The notes under the pieces were generated by a model. It was not told the DNA's origin. It did not search any database and saw only the letters and a program-made list of their open reading frames with translations. 64,000 bases of DNA, taken from Cranoglanis bouderius (taxonomy: Eukaryota; Chordata; Actinopteri; Siluriformes; Cranoglanididae). Of this stretch, positions 1 to 13,020 are shown in pieces. A program made the position numbers and the translations under genes. The stretch's first letter is position 1, and each line of letters starts with the position of its first letter. The DNA is taken from contig CM042548.1 in assembly GCA_023630585.1 (NCBI GenBank), positions 19,142,027-19,206,026 on the forward strand. The letters are read 5' to 3'.

Positions 1-424
1 CAACAATATGATTGCAGTGTACGATTCTGTCCAGTCCTATTATAGAGTATTATATTAGCATATATTTACATAAAACATGTCACTATTAAAAACAATCCTC
101 AGCTTATCTTCAGCTTTAGAGAAACTTGATGTCAGTAGCAGACTGGCATGAGAGAGACGGATGTTGCCGATCTGCTGCATGTGTGATGGTTGGGGTGGGA
201 TGCGGAACTAAGCCGCTGCTCTAAACCCATCAAACTGCCAGTGTGTTTAATTGTTGGCTCATCAACAGAACGGCGTGTCCTCACTAAGCTCACTCATTAC
301 CACTGTACTGCCTTTACCCACAATCCATCACGCGTGTATGAAGCTCTGTGCACCGAGCAGCCTGAGCAAAAGGCCCTCATAATTGCAATCATATATGTGG
401 GGCTTTAGCGCGTGCCATACTGTA

Positions 425-760
425 CCATTAGTTTCACAAATAAGTAATAATTTGCTAATGACAACATTATGTTGAGTCAGTTTAGGGGCAATTAAAGTGA
501 GTGATATTTACATATGCCTAATGAATCATGGTGCCGTGGCAGCTTGAGGGAGGCTCATGAATATTCATCCACGCATTCACAGCGGCCTGCCCGTAGTTTA
601 TAAACTGAATTATGGTTGATTTGCCCTTTTAAAAAATGAACACGGGCGCATCTCCCTCAAGGAGCGAATGAACAATAAAGGCTGATTATAAAAATGCTTT
701 TGGTGGTAAACTGACGGTGAGGAAATCAAAGGCTGATTTTTTTATAGACTTCCACAGTTT
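425..760. promoter_or_regulatory. Candidate noncoding regulatory block
   Basis: This segment lacks repeat signatures and is rich in homeodomain/POU/SOX-like words: CAATTAAAG, ATTTACATATG, AACAATAAAGG and the perfect palindrome ATGAATATTCAT (557-568), which resembles a dimeric POU site. Such texture is typical of conserved developmental enhancers. The call rests on appearance only; conservation could not be tested. Confidence 0.22.
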
Positions 761-1474
761 TATGGCAAAACCCACACACAGTTAAGTGTAAGGTATTCGA
801 GAGCCTACCCTTTCCCTTTCCATGCCTCTCAATCCTTACTGTTGGCTGGCACATATCAGAGAGGTCAACTGTGTCACTCAGCAATCAGTCCCTAATAGTC
901 TAGAGAGCGGCTTTTCAGGAAGTACCAGCTGCATAGTGTCCATCAATACAAGATGTAAATAGGGGTGTAATGCAATCACAGTATTTGTATTTGTATCTGT
1001 ATATATATCTTGAGTGCTTCAAATATTTATCTGTATTCGTATTTAAACTGGAATTGTGTTTTAAAAATATGAACTCTACCACTCTGCCACTGGAAACACT
1101 AGACTAGACATGTAAACTGGAATGTTTTTTTAATCCTGCTTATACAATTATTATTTTTGTTTGCCCATGCCTTCTATATTCTCTAACTAATTTAGTTGGT
1201 TATCCTAGTACCCTAATTTTAAACCACTGAAACTCTGACCAGGCTATTACTAAGGATGAACGAATGAGTGCAGTAAATGCATTGAGCAATGACTCACGTT
1301 CACGTTAATGAATGTGGTCTTTCTTTGTTCCACAAGCTTCTAATCTGAACTCGCTTTGAAAGTAAAAACCTCTCACTTACTTAACTTTTTTGTTGCATGC
1401 ATAGTCACGTGTTACACACCTCTAGTCTAAAGTCAGATGCCCTGAACCTTTCTGACAAGCTTTCTTAAAAAACA

Positions 1475-1598
<124 letters not shown>

Positions 1599-3348
1599 AT
1601 TATCTATTAATTATGTATTCATGTATTCATATTCACTTATAACCAAAACATGTGTGTATATGTGTAAGCATGTGTGTATGCCTGTCTCAGTTTGCCCAAA
1701 GTTTTATTGTATACAGGCCATTAATACCTTTTGTCTCCTCTACTCAAGTGCACTTGCAAAAATAAATAAATAAATAAAATAAAAATATCAACCCTAAGTT
1801 TAGAGTTGCTAATTGGGCTCTGTTAATTGCAATATGTGTGTTTTGAACTGGTTCCATCCAATTCCCACAGTAGATTATTAATTGTAAATACCAACATCTG
1901 CCTTGCTGAAAGTAATTTGATCAGAAGCTCTGGCACTTTGACCCCCTGCTCAGGGCTCAGTGAAACCAGCCTGTGTACTTGATAGTGAATCAGTACACAT
2001 GTTTTGAACAGAACATGGTGCCTACTTGTCTTTCTTTTTCATCTTTAGTGGTTAAACTACAAAACACATTTTGAGAAATATGTACAGTATTTATAAAAAA
2101 AATCCTCCCAGGGTTATATAGATAATTAAGATTTTGTCGCTTCCTTAAAAGGTTCTGCTTGATATCTTTTGATATAGGGGTCCTACATAAACTTTCAAGA
2201 TTTCCAATGAACCCTGGCAGGTCCTAGATTTAATAGATTTAATCAATGTTGTCAATTAGACCAGTTTTGGGTTTTTCCGAATTATAATGAATTGAGTAAT
2301 TCTTACAAATCTATGAAACTGAAGGAAAAACCAGAGACACTCTTGGAAATTTGTCTTTGCAAACATGAATATCAATTTTAACACAAGAAACAAAGATGGA
2401 ATAAAAACGTAATTCGAATAAATGGAATAAAATGGAACACAGTGGAGGTAAAGACTGTAATAATGATTGTCCCTAGATTATTGCCTATATTATTAATAGC
2501 AGATTTTCTACTTATGTATTTCACCCTACTGTTTTCATACACTGTATGAAACAATGCTTCCCCCTTGTGGTCTGACCCTGTTAAACAGCTGTGCAGTGTT
2601 TCAATCTGGCTGAACCATACATGTGGAATTAACAATAACCTACTTTATACTGTGAAAAAAATACATTTTATATGAAATGTTAACATCTTCCATAGTCATG
2701 GATCAGAAAAGAGAAAATGTTACAGAGATGTATGTTGTTAAAGAAAGTTGCATATTAAGTAATAGGCCACGATTCATATATAAACATCAACAGGACTGTA
2801 TGGGACTAACCTAGGACTTTATTATAAATAGATTAAACTTGTCGTTATTGTCATTATTTTTGCAAGCATCTTCATATATATTTTTTTCCCAATACTGTAG
2901 ATATTTTGCAAAGGATTTCAGGTTGCTGCATATATGAACTGTTTTACTGTCTGTGGTATGAGCATTTGTGAACTTTAACAATAATGTTCCATGTTAACTA
3001 TGTGCTAGTGTTATGATTTCACATTACAACTATATGCTCAGAGTACTTAACTGTATAGAGTACAATGACAGCATTGGTGACTGGTTGCAATGGTGCATAT
3101 CAGCAGAATAGACATACAATATAAGCAGATCATTTGGCAATTAAATAAAGAAAAATTAAACAAGTGTTCCAACAAAATACCTGAATTTTTGTATTTAAGG
3201 ATTCATTATCCACTCTCAGATGGAGTGGTATTCTAAATCAGTGTTTTATTAAAAGCAGGTGCACTTTTTGTGGTGAAGACTGTAAGTTATCATAAGTTTA
3301 GAGTTTAGATTTGTATTACAGTTTATATTAGACAATAAGCATCTACTG

Positions 3349-4415
3349 TCACTTTATTAAGAACACCATACTAATACTGGGTAGGGCCCACTTTTCTCTC
3401 AGAACAGCCTCAATTCTTCATGACATGGATGCCACAAGGTGTTCACAAGAAACGTTCCTTAGAGATTCTGGTCCATGTTGACATGACTGCATCACATCTG
3501 TCAGCTGCACATTTGCTCTCTCTTTCTACCACATCCCAAAGATGCTCTACTGGATCTGGTGACTGGGAAGGCCATTGACCATACACTGAATTCATTGTCA
3601 AATTCATGGAACCAGTTGAGATGACCTGTGCTTTGTGACATGGTGCATAATCATGCTGGAAGTAACCATTAGAAGCTGGGTAAACTGTGACCATAAAGGG
3701 ATGCATGTGGTTAGTAATACTCAGATAGGCTGTGGCATTCAAACCATGCTTGACTGGTGTTATTGGGTTGATGGATTCATTCTGTTGACTCCAAGTTCTG
3801 ACCATACCATCTGCATGTCATGGCAGAAATAGAGCTTGATCAGGTCATACGACATTTCTTTTCCAATCTTCAGCTGTGGTGAGTCTGTTTCTATTGTAGC
3901 CTCAGATTCCTGTTCTTGGCTGACAGGTGTGGAACCTGATGTAGGCTTCTGCTGTTGTTGTCCACAAACTTTTGAAATGTTGTGCATTCTGAGATACTTT
4001 TCTGCTCACCATGGATGTAAAGAGTAGTTATTTGAGTTACTTTTGACTTACTGTGAGATCAAACCAGTCTGACCATTCCAGCCTGATCTCTCTCATCGAC
4101 AAGCCGTTTCTGCCCACAGAACTGCTCCTCAATGGATGTTTTTGCTTTTTGCACCATTCTGTGTAAATTCATGTGTAAAAAGACTGGTATGTATGAAAAT
4201 CCCAGGAGATCAGCAGTTTCTGAAATACTCAAACCAGCACATCTGGTCAACAACAACCATGCCACATTCTAATGTTTGATGTGAACATTAACTGAAGCTC
4301 TTGGCCTGTATCTGCATGATTTTATGCATTGTGCCGGTGCCAGATGATTGGCTGACTGGATAATTACATGAATGAGCAGGGGTTCTGGTGTTCCTAATAA
4401 AGTGGACGGTGGGTG
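3349..4415 (-). mobile_element. Tc1/mariner-like transposon, degenerate
   Basis: The ends carry inverted ends of the type CTTTATTAAGAACACC (left) and TTCCTAATAAAGTGG (right). The minus strand holds broken pieces of a Tc1-type transposase. The N-terminal helix-turn-helix part lies at 4059-4265 (CAGLSISETADLLGFS) and the C-terminal catalytic part at 3443-3805 (GYFQHDYAPCHKAQ, then DPVEHLWDVVERE). Frameshifts and internal loss make it a dead copy. The same family supplies the copies near 31.3-32.4 kb and 51.1-51.5 kb. Confidence 0.85.
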
Positions 4416-4750
4416 CATGTGTGCTGCAAGACAAGTGCTTAATTAAACTGATCCAGATAGGCCCTTTCCAGTTATATCTTGATTATTTCCCAATAAATTA
4501 ACAACTAAAAAAAAAACATAAAGTAAGGAATTCCAAATATTTCTTAGTTCACTTACTTACTTTTATACTAGAGTAGTTAACTTTACCCCATTTCTTGCAG
4601 TTTAACCACAAATGTTAATGCCTTTAAGGGTCCCCCAGATGAAACAAACCAAATAATCCTTAATCCTTAATATTTCCTCAGGAAAGGTGTAAATAAAAAT
4701 ATATAAAGGGAGGAAAGACACATCCAAGAAACTTTGCATCCAAATGCCAC

Positions 4751-5404
4751 TTAGTACAAGAAAGATACAAATATGCTGGACATATCTGGAAGCTCATCCA
4801 TAGGCATAAACATTTCAGGGAATGGCATCATGCCATTGCTGTCCACCATGGTTTTCACTGTGTATGCTTTCAACTCAGCCTTCCCCACCAACACATCCGT
4901 GTGAATGACAGCTATCCTTGGCTCCTCATGGTTAGGCATGCCCACATCTCTACCCAGCACAATGTCATGGTTCTGCCCAGGCATCCAGAATGGGTATGAG
5001 ACATAGAGCCTCTCCAGTCTCCTCACTGTGAAGTAGTGAACAGATAGCGAAGTACCTCTTGCTGAGTTGCACTTGGCCAGTGCCAGGTGGCGGACCTCTG
5101 AGTTGTTCAGCAGGCGTGCGACGTTGAGTGGTGAGGTGTACCACACTGTCAGACGCTTGTAAGTCACTGTGCTGGGGCTGTTGTTGTGCTCCAGCATGGA
5201 GAATGGGTGGTTGTGACAAACACACTCACTAGAGTTGATAATGCTGCAGGCTACCAGGTCCTGCATGCACGTACAGATGATGATGTGGTGCTCACTCACA
5301 CTGGCCAGAGTGAACTCGGCACGCAGGATCGCCGGCATGACCAGAGACAGGACACAGTACAGAGCGACACAGCCCATATGACCCAAAAAATTAACCTCTG
5401 ACAT
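4751..5404 (-). CDS. epcip: EPCIP / C21orf62 homolog, secreted protein
   Basis: A 217-residue protein in one coding exon, close to the length of the mammalian C21orf62 protein (about 219 aa). The start at 5404-5402 follows a plausible acceptor (TTTCCAG) 12 bases upstream. The frame stays open further upstream, but that part looks noncoding. Residues 10-29 (MGCVALYCVLSLVMPAILRA) form a hydrophobic signal-peptide-like stretch, so Met10 is an alternative start. The middle (LTVWYTSPLNVARLLNNSEV) and the aromatic end (FVSFLY) resemble the family. Several N-glycosylation sequons and many cysteines suit a secreted protein. The family product (exosomal polycystin-1-interacting protein) is poorly understood. 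I recognised it by overall pattern, not by alignment. Confidence 0.8.
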   Translation of the reverse strand: MSEVNFLGHMGCVALYCVLSLVMPAILRAEFTLASVSEHHIIICTCMQDLVACSIINSSECVCHNHPFSMLEHNNSPSTVTYKRLTVWYTSPLNVARLLNNSEVRHLALAKCNSARGTSLSVHYFTVRRLERLYVSYPFWMPGQNHDIVLGRDVGMPNHEEPRIAVIHTDVLVGKAELKAYTVKTMVDSNGMMPFPEMFMPMDELPDMSSIFVSFLY

Positions 5405-6322
5405 TGTTGCAAAGCTGGAAACGTGTGGTATAGGACACCAAAGTTTTTTCAACTGAGAGCTATGCCTTTCTGTTGGGTCGCAGGAAACCTTTCCAAATGG
5501 CTTTGTCCTAATGAAAATGATAGAAAAACCTCTGTAGTGGTGCGGACAGCGAGAGCGCTGCCATGGACAGCTGGCATGGCCTGAGACAGGCACCAGAGTA
5601 CGGTCTTCTGTGGATGATAATAAGAATACAGATAAGAAGATCACACAAAGTATTGCACAAGTACTGCTTCAAGAAATGTGATTAAAAGGCATGCTAAATA
5701 TAACAAATATAGACAGTGATGGCTGGTGGTGATATCTGATGGGTAGCCGAACTCTAATATCTGTCAACAGCTTGAAAATGAAAGTGACAGGTGACAGAAT
5801 AAGAAGAACAATGTGGGCAAACTATTAATAATTATTTGTTTGTTTACAGAAAATGGTGAGGACCATACAATTGTTATTTAGGCCCTGATAAATAAATACA
5901 TAGAATTGAAGGCTGGTGTAGTTTCTTTTATTATAAATGAAAATCTTATAAAATGTTATACTGATGTCTTTTTATCTTTGAAAGGCAGGAAGGGTTAAAT
6001 TCCATTCACCCCAAAGACTTCCGCTTGTGTCTTTATTTGTCACAGAAAGTCTTTGCTGTTATGGGAAATGGTCCAGTTGTAGAACTGCTGGTTTAAGTGG
6101 AATTTCACTTGGGCTGGCTCACTCTTCACGACTAGGACACTCGCTTGGCTGCTTTTCTGCAACGAACAGGCTGCACACGGCAAATGCTTAGCAAATTGCT
6201 GTTTATTCTGTTCCAGGGCCAGTGGATAGAACACACAACTGCTGCCCTCATTTTCTCCCTTGACTCATGCTGGGACCACATGTGCAAGGGTGGGCTCAAG
6301 ATTTGCTCCCTATCATAAATAT

Positions 6323-6388
<66 letters not shown>

Positions 6389-6420
6389 ACACACACACAC
6401 ACACACATACACACACACAC
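6323..6420. repeat. (CA)n microsatellite
   Basis: About 98 bp of CA dinucleotides with a few CATA interruptions. Confidence 0.97.
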
Positions 6421-6884
6421 AGAGTGTGTTATCACTTCTAACCGCCTCTTAACCACACTGTTATATGGCCAACACTGAGTATCCTCATATGTTAGTGCTG
6501 TCTGACTCACACATCGAATTCTCTATGTACGTCTGACTCACTAGTCATTCCTTTCCACTTAGATTCCATTGTAATAATCTTCCTAACAGCAGAATAACTT
6601 AGGTTGACTCTTTCCTAACTTAGAAAACTCTCCAGAATCTTGTTACATGAAAGTCTGTTTTGATTGCTGCCAAAAACAATAATTAGTATACTACAAGTTG
6701 CGAAGACCCTTTATCTTTGAATAAAGCATACACTTAATATACGAATTATCTTACACTCATTAAGGTAATGTAATTTTGTTAAGAAATATCCAGCTGGGGC
6801 TACATTCTGTTTTCTCTAATACAAACGCCTCAACTTCAAGCAAAGCTACAGTTAACAGTTAGGTATGCAAAAGCAAAAGAGAGC

Positions 6885-6885
6885 G

Positions 6886-6939
<54 letters not shown>
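6885..6939. repeat. (GAAA)n microsatellite
   Basis: About 14 units of the tetranucleotide GAAA. Confidence 0.97.
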
Positions 6940-6944
6940 GTTAC

Positions 6945-7330
6945 CTGCTATGCCTCATCAATGCAGAAATGTCCAGCACAAGATCTTTTCCCAATCTGTG
7001 GATCTAAGGGACTGACGAGGAATGTGGGAAGTTTCGAAGTTTTCACTGGCCTCAGTAAATCCGCAGTGCCTGCCAAAGCCACAGACAGTGTCCTCAGCAT
7101 CTTGCTATGCATGACCGGCCAAGTCAAGCAGGAAAACGTAAACTACGGATGGAACAACATGAGGCAGTCGCTCACAAATATGACGGCAGTGCAGATAATT
7201 TAAAACACCCACCGACAACCAGAGCAGAGTTTGCCTTTGGATAACGTTGAACTTCTTGTTTGGATTCATAGCGGTGAACTCCCAAAGCTATGAGATCAGA
7301 CTACACTGTGAAAGCACCAAGCACATTTCT
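6945..7330 (-). other. Possible noncoding 5' exon of the EPCIP homolog
   Basis: The stretch is GC-richer than its surroundings and free of obvious repeats. Read on the minus strand it ends in CATAGCAG followed by GTAACC, an acceptable splice donor, about 1.5 kb upstream of the EPCIP coding exon's acceptor. It may be a first noncoding exon. The plus-strand open frame over it (6865-7203) starts inside the GAAA repeat and is not convincing. Confidence 0.22.
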
Positions 7331-7954
7331 TTTTTTTATTTAAAGAAACAATCCTAAGTTTAAATATAAATATAAATATCTATCAGCAGTGATGCAGTTG
7401 CCTATAGAGTGAGATTTGCTAGTTTAAATACTGGGAAACCCTTTTGTTGCTGACACATCTTGATGGTGGTGGTAAATTCTGAAGGGATGGATCATTGTAG
7501 GCATTGTTTTTCAATTTTATTTTATTTTTATTTTTTGCTGGCTACCTCATTTGCTGATGCTGAGGGACGCTAGAGATGAATGGTAACCAAGAGAAGAAGA
7601 AAAAGAAACTGCTAGCATGCTTAATTATCTAATCATATAAAAATAAGCTGGCTTTCTTGAGAGCTGCTGAGTTCTCCTAAACTACTCCAGCAACAGAAAT
7701 TATTTGTCAGGTAAGTCAAATGGAGCCAAAAAAAAAACCTATTATACCCTTAAAAACTAGCAGGACACATGTAAATAAATAAATAAATAGATTTAAATTA
7801 TAAAAATTACCAGACCTTCAAAAGTGTTTCTACATACTGTATATTTCCTAAGGAAGTCTATAACACAACTGTGGATCAGTGGAATATAACCCTTAAATAT
7901 ATCAAATATGATTCATCCACTGAGTTTAGAATGTAAAACCTAATCATGGGTGGA

Positions 7955-8065
7955 CGACTTCCATCCATCCATTTTCTGTACCGCTTATCCCACACAGGGT
8001 CATGGAGGAGCCTGGAGCCTATCCCGGGGGACTCGGGGCACAAGATGGGGGACACCCTGGACAGA
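7955..8065 (-). repeat. LINE/SINE 3'-end fragment with GGAT tail
   Basis: CCATCCATCCATTTTCTGTACCGC and the GGAGCCTATCCC block are the reverse complement of a very common fish retroposon 3' end with a GGAT-type tail. The same family appears in the other orientation at 50880-51145. Flanks are ordinary AT-rich DNA. Confidence 0.65.
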
Positions 8066-8558
8066 GGTGGGTAGAGTAGCCAAAGATTTTACTCAACTAC
8101 TAAAACTACTTCTAAAAATAATTACTCAAGTAACAGTAAAAGTAATAATGTTAATAATCACTTGAGTAAGACTATAATAGATTGCGTTATGCGTTTTTAT
8201 TTTCGATGTGCCCTGGTGCACTTACACGTATTTGACCAGCAGGCGTCGCCACTGTTCGGTGTTTAGACACTGAATCGGCTCATTTGTCCCATCTATCACT
8301 GATAAAAAGACAATTATATATCCATAACTCAAAGCAAAAACGAAGATTGTGCTGCACCATTGGCACTAAAGTGTTCAAATGATTCAGACGTTCATAATCC
8401 AGACCTGGATTTTTTTTTATCTGTTAACTGCTCAAGGGTGATTACGATTATAGTTAGTTAGTTTGGGGTTAGTTTGGGGTAACATTTTAACACTAATTTC
8501 TAAGTGATAATATGAGTAATAGAGAGAAGAGAGAGCATGAGAGGGAAGGAGATAATGT

Positions 8559-8559
<1 letters not shown>

Positions 8560-8622
<63 letters not shown>
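8560..8622. repeat. (GA)n microsatellite
   Basis: About 60 bp of GA dinucleotides, followed directly by a Tc1-like remnant. Confidence 0.96.
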
Positions 8623-8626
<4 letters not shown>

Positions 8627-8684
8627 AAGCTGGCTTGAAGGCTAGTTAGCGTAACTCATAAATCATGTCAGAACCTGCACAATA

Positions 8685-9600
8685 ACCTGGTTGCATAAGT
8701 GTGCACACTCCTAAACTAATACTTAGTTGAAGCACCTTTAGATTTTAACACGGCATTCAATCTTTTTGGACAAGAATCAATCAGTTTGGCACATTTTGAC
8801 GTTGGCTTGGAATCTCCTGTGCACAGCCCTCTTCAGGTCACCCCACAGATTTTTGATTGGATTTAGGTCTGGACTATGGCTGGACCATTCCACCTTGTTT
8901 TGGTGAAGCCAATTCTTTGTTGATTTGGAGGTGTGCTTCGGGTTGATGTCATGCTGAAAGGTGAAATTCTGTTTTAAGTGTTTTAGCAGAAGCCTAAAGG
9001 CTTTGTGCCAGAATTGGCTGGTACTTGGGGCTATTCATGATTCCCTCCACCCTGATTAAAGCTCCAGATCCAGCTGAAGAGAAGCAGCCCTAAAGCATGA
9101 TGCTGCCACCACATGGGTATGGTGTTCTTTTGGTGATGTGTTTTTTGTTTTGTTTTGTTTTGTTTTTTGCACCAAACATACCTTTTTGGAATTATGGAAT
9201 TATTATACCTTTTGGAATTAGTCTCATCAGACCATAACACATTTTGGCACATGGTTTTGTGTGATTTAGTTGAGCTTGGATGTTTTTTGTGAGAAAGGGT
9301 TTCCGTCTAGCCACCTTACCCTATAGCCCAGACACGTGAAGAATAGGAGAGACTGTTGTCACATGCAAAGAGTAATCAGTACTTGTGAGATATTTCTGCA
9401 GCTCCTTTAATGTTGCTGTAGGTCTCGTGGCAGCCTCCCTGGTATGTTGTTGTCTTGTCGTTTTGTAAATTTTGGAAAGATGTCCTGTTCTTGGTAATGT
9501 CACTGTGGTATTGGCTTTCTAAATAATAAAATGTATCTACTTGATTCATTATGTATCGCTTGTCATTCAAACAGTTCAACACTTTCTACAATTTGTGTTT
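8685..9600 (-). mobile_element. Tc1-like transposon remnant
   Basis: The left end (GCATAAGTGTGCACAC) and the following text resemble a widespread fish Tc1 family. Minus-strand fragments include QNVLWSDETN (9031-9252), the region round the first catalytic Asp, and HTH-side pieces at 9321-9582. Stops and frameshifts make it inactive. Its right part from 9378 onward is also contained in the duplication described separately. Confidence 0.75.
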
Positions 9601-10577
9601 ACATACCTGTCGTTTATTCTGCATCCATCTTGATCGCCTTGGCCAGTAATAAATTTGGACTTTTGGAAAATCGATGTTTATTCTAGTGTCAATATGCTTC
9701 ACTTGTACTGATGTCATTATTTACCAACTGATTTTGTCCATTTTGGTTTCACTACAGTACATACACTTTCCCTATTTTGGTGACTAAATGCCTCAGAGTC
9801 TGAGGTTTAAACATAGCGGTTTTGTCAGAGCACTTTGACAAGCTGTAATTTAATCTAAGACTGATCAAAGTACAAATGCTTATGTGCTTTGGCTTGTTCT
9901 GCTAGCTAAAGGATATTACTATGCTAGCTAATGTGACATTAAAAAGCCGAGAAGAAAAAAAACAGCCATTGTAAACAGTAAAATAAAAATAGTTCATCTG
10001 AGATGAATCACTAGCAACAGTAATAACACTATTATTATACTATATACATTTTGACAAAGCAGACAAGAAGTAGAAAGGAAAAGCTCGCAGGGTGTCATGA
10101 GGAAGAAACCTTGAAAGGAATTAAAACTCAAAAGAGGAACTCCTTCTTTTTTCATGGTCGTTCCTTATAGTAAGCTTAAAGCTGTAAGCTGACACGTGCC
10201 TTCATCTGAAACACCTAAACAGAATATAGAGCAGTTCCTTTGTATTTATTGGTGTAGGTTGTCCCTGCTTCCATAGAGGCAGATACTGTGGAAGGCATTA
10301 TTGGGACTTGGGTTTCAGCTACAGAACTTAACATTATACTTCTACAAACAAGCCTTTGGCTAGATCACAGACATGTCTTTAAATAGATACTTTTCTCGCT
10401 GTAATGGGATAAAGAGCTAATTCTCTCTCCTTTCTTATAACCATATACTGTTTGATATCTTTGAATAATTAACTATAAAAAAGAAAGCTTTTTATCTTGA
10501 AGTTGTTTGTCTGTATGTAAATGGCATGTTTGTTTCACTAGCATGAGAAAAGAAGGATTCGTTGTATCACTTCTTAG
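9378..10577. repeat. Direct duplication, copy A
   Basis: About 1.2 kb that recurs in the same orientation at 10985-12257. Both copies begin at AGTACTTGTGAGATATTTC and end at GTATCACTTCTTAG. Copy A continues on its left into the Tc1-like remnant, so its first 200 bp are transposon-derived. The rest is AT-rich and not obviously coding. Copy A lacks about 60 bp present in copy B near 11635-11695. Confidence 0.9.
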
Positions 10578-10984
10578 CTGGAATGTGAAGCTCATAACTC
10601 ATTTTCCACCTCGTTTATGTGCTCTTTGCTTGGACGAAACTGTAGATATACTGTCTGCACACAATCATTAAACAGAGAGATATTGATTCTATCTTGTGTG
10701 TCTGGTCTCTCTCCGAGTGCTCGTCGGAGACACCCCTGATTCATCCTCTACACAAAAGATATCCTAAACACCCTGACATCCCAAAAAAGTAATTCTAACA
10801 TGATTATGCCATGAATAACTACACAATATGAACATCAGGATTATGTTTGCTGGTAGGAAGCACATGACGTGGTTACTTTACTATTCAGGTTTTAAAGGAC
10901 TCAACAACCCAGTTTCTTACTTTTCATTCATTTATCTTCAGTAAATGCTTTATCCTAATCAGGGTCCCAGTGGTTCCTGGGAAT

Positions 10985-12257
10985 AGTACTTGTGAGATAT
11001 TTCTGCAGCTCCTTTAATGTTGCTGTAGGTCACTTGGCAGCCTCCCAGGTAAGTTTTTGTCTTGTTGTTTTGTAAATTTTGGAAAGATGTCCTGTTCTTG
11101 GTAATGTCACTGTTGTATTGGCTTTCTACATAATAAAATGTATCTACATGATTCATTATGTATCGCTTGTCATTTAAACAGTACAATGATTTATACAATT
11201 TGTGTTTACATACCTGTCCAGGAGCAATGTCATTTATTCTGTGTCCGTCTTCATTGTCTTGGCCAGTAATAAATTTGGACTTTTGGAAAATCGATGTTTA
11301 TTCTAATTTCAATATGCTTCACTTGTACTGATGTCATTATTTACCAATTGATTTTGTCCTGCATAGTGTCCATTTTGGTTTCACTACAGTACATACACTT
11401 TCCCTATTTTGGTGACTAAATGCCTCAGTGTCTGAGGTTTAAACATAGCGGTTTTGTCAGAGCACTTTGACAAGCTGTAATTTAATCTAAGCATGATCAA
11501 AGTACAAATGCTTATGCGCTTTTGCTTGTTTTGCTAGCTAAAGGACGTTACTATGCTAGCTAATGCGATATTAAAAAGCCGAGAAGAAAAAAACAGCCAT
11601 TGTAAACAGTAAAATAAAAATAGTTCATCCGAGATTAATTCAGAAAATGTTTAATCAAAAAGCAAAAGCAGGGAATATATTGAACTGAATGAGGCAACAG
11701 TAATAACATTATTATTATACTATATACATTTTGACAAAGCAGACAAGAAGTAGAAAGGAAAAGCTCGCAGGGTGTCATGAGGAAGAAACCTTGAAAGGAA
11801 TTAAAACTCAAAAGAGGAACTACTTCTTTTTTCATGGTCGTTCCTTATAGTAAGCTTAAAGCTGTAAGCTGACACGTGCCTTCATCTGAAACACCTAAAC
11901 AGAATATAGAGCAATCCCTTTATATTCATTGGTGTAGGTTGTCAGTGCTTTCCATAGAGGCAGATACTGTAGAAGGCAATAGCATTATTGGGACTTGGGT
12001 TTCAGCTATAAAACTTAACATTGTACTTCTACAAACAAGCCTTTGGCTAGATCACAGACATGTTTTGAAATAAATACTTTTCTCGCTGTGATAAGAGAGA
12101 GCTAATTCTCTCTCCTTTCTTATAACCATATACTGTTTGATACCTTTGAATAATTAACTATCTTTCTTTTTACCTTGAAGTTGTTTGTCTGTATGTAAAT
12201 GGAATTTTTCTGTTTCACTAGCATGAGAAAAGAAGGATTCGTTGTATCACTTCTTAG
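10985..12257. repeat. Direct duplication, copy B
   Basis: Second copy of the 1.2-kb unit, highly similar with a few small indels. It starts abruptly inside transposon-derived sequence. Its left neighbour (10930-10984) is a fragment of another dispersed repeat instead of the rest of the Tc1 element, so the two copies most simply reflect a segmental duplication and not two insertions. Confidence 0.9.
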
Positions 12258-12259
12258 TA

Positions 12260-12425
12260 GCCAGTCCATCTACTTGTACGTTTTTGGGAGGTGAGAGGAA
12301 ACCGGATTACCCCGAGGAAACCCACACAGAAACAATGAGAACATGTGAATCTCCACACAAACAGTAACCCAAGCTCATGATCGAACCAGGCACCCTGGAG
12401 CTGTAAGGCAGCAACGTTACCTGCT
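12260..12425 (-). repeat. Dispersed retroposon fragment
   Basis: GTTTTTGGGAGGTGAGAGGAA, AACCCACACAGAAAC and GATCGAACCAGGCACCCTGG form the reverse complement of an internal part of the fish retroposon whose 3' end is at 7955-8065 and 50880-51145. Confidence 0.6.
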
Positions 12426-12927
12426 GATTCATTTTTCTTAAGTAGACATGTCTGAATGACATTTTTCAGTATTATCTAGACCACCACCTTTAAATACAAG
12501 CACTTGCTTTTAAGCCAGAAAAAAAAAAAAAAAATCTGAGATAGATTGACAGTGCCTTGCCACCCATAGTTAATTGTTTGCTTCAGTTGCACTACAAAAT
12601 GCTCCAGGAAAGCTCTTTTCATGCTAAGCTAATAAAAATGACCACAGTTGAAAGTCAAATGGCTTTGTGTGCCATTGAGAAGGTGATTAACTACACCTTA
12701 TTGAGTTGACAAGTCATTTTTAGGAGGGGGGGGGGGTGATCCTTTTTCCAACTCGGTGATTCTGTTGTTTTTTTTTGTTTTTTTTCCTGACATGTTGGTG
12801 TTATATCTTTCACTTAGAAGTAGTTGCACTAATTAAATACAGCTGGATAAAACAAAAACTGTGTCTGTCTTCATTTCAGGCTGAAAAGCAACAAAATGTG
12901 ATTATTTCTTTTCTATACTGTTCCACT

Positions 12928-12929
<2 letters not shown>

Positions 12930-13008
<79 letters not shown>

Positions 13009-13020
13009 CACACACACACA
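12930..13020. repeat. (TA)n(CA)n compound microsatellite
   Basis: About 75 bp of TA followed by a short CA run; it abuts the truncated left end of a Tc1-like element. Confidence 0.97.

Larger units (their letters stand above)
5405..6940. other. Noncoding flank of the EPCIP homolog with microsatellites
   Basis: Probably intron or 5' flank of the minus-strand EPCIP homolog. I see no coding exon. A (CA)n run occupies about 6323-6420 and a (GAAA)n run 6885-6939; they create the cysteine/valine- and lysine-rich open frames seen across them. Confidence 0.5.

Noticed and set aside
5405..5644. N-terminal extension of the EPCIP frame to 5644
   Set aside because: The added residues do not resemble the family, precede the natural signal peptide and lie upstream of a likely acceptor.
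6132..6510. Cys/Val- and Thr/His-rich ORFs
   Set aside because: Translations of the CA microsatellite on both strands.
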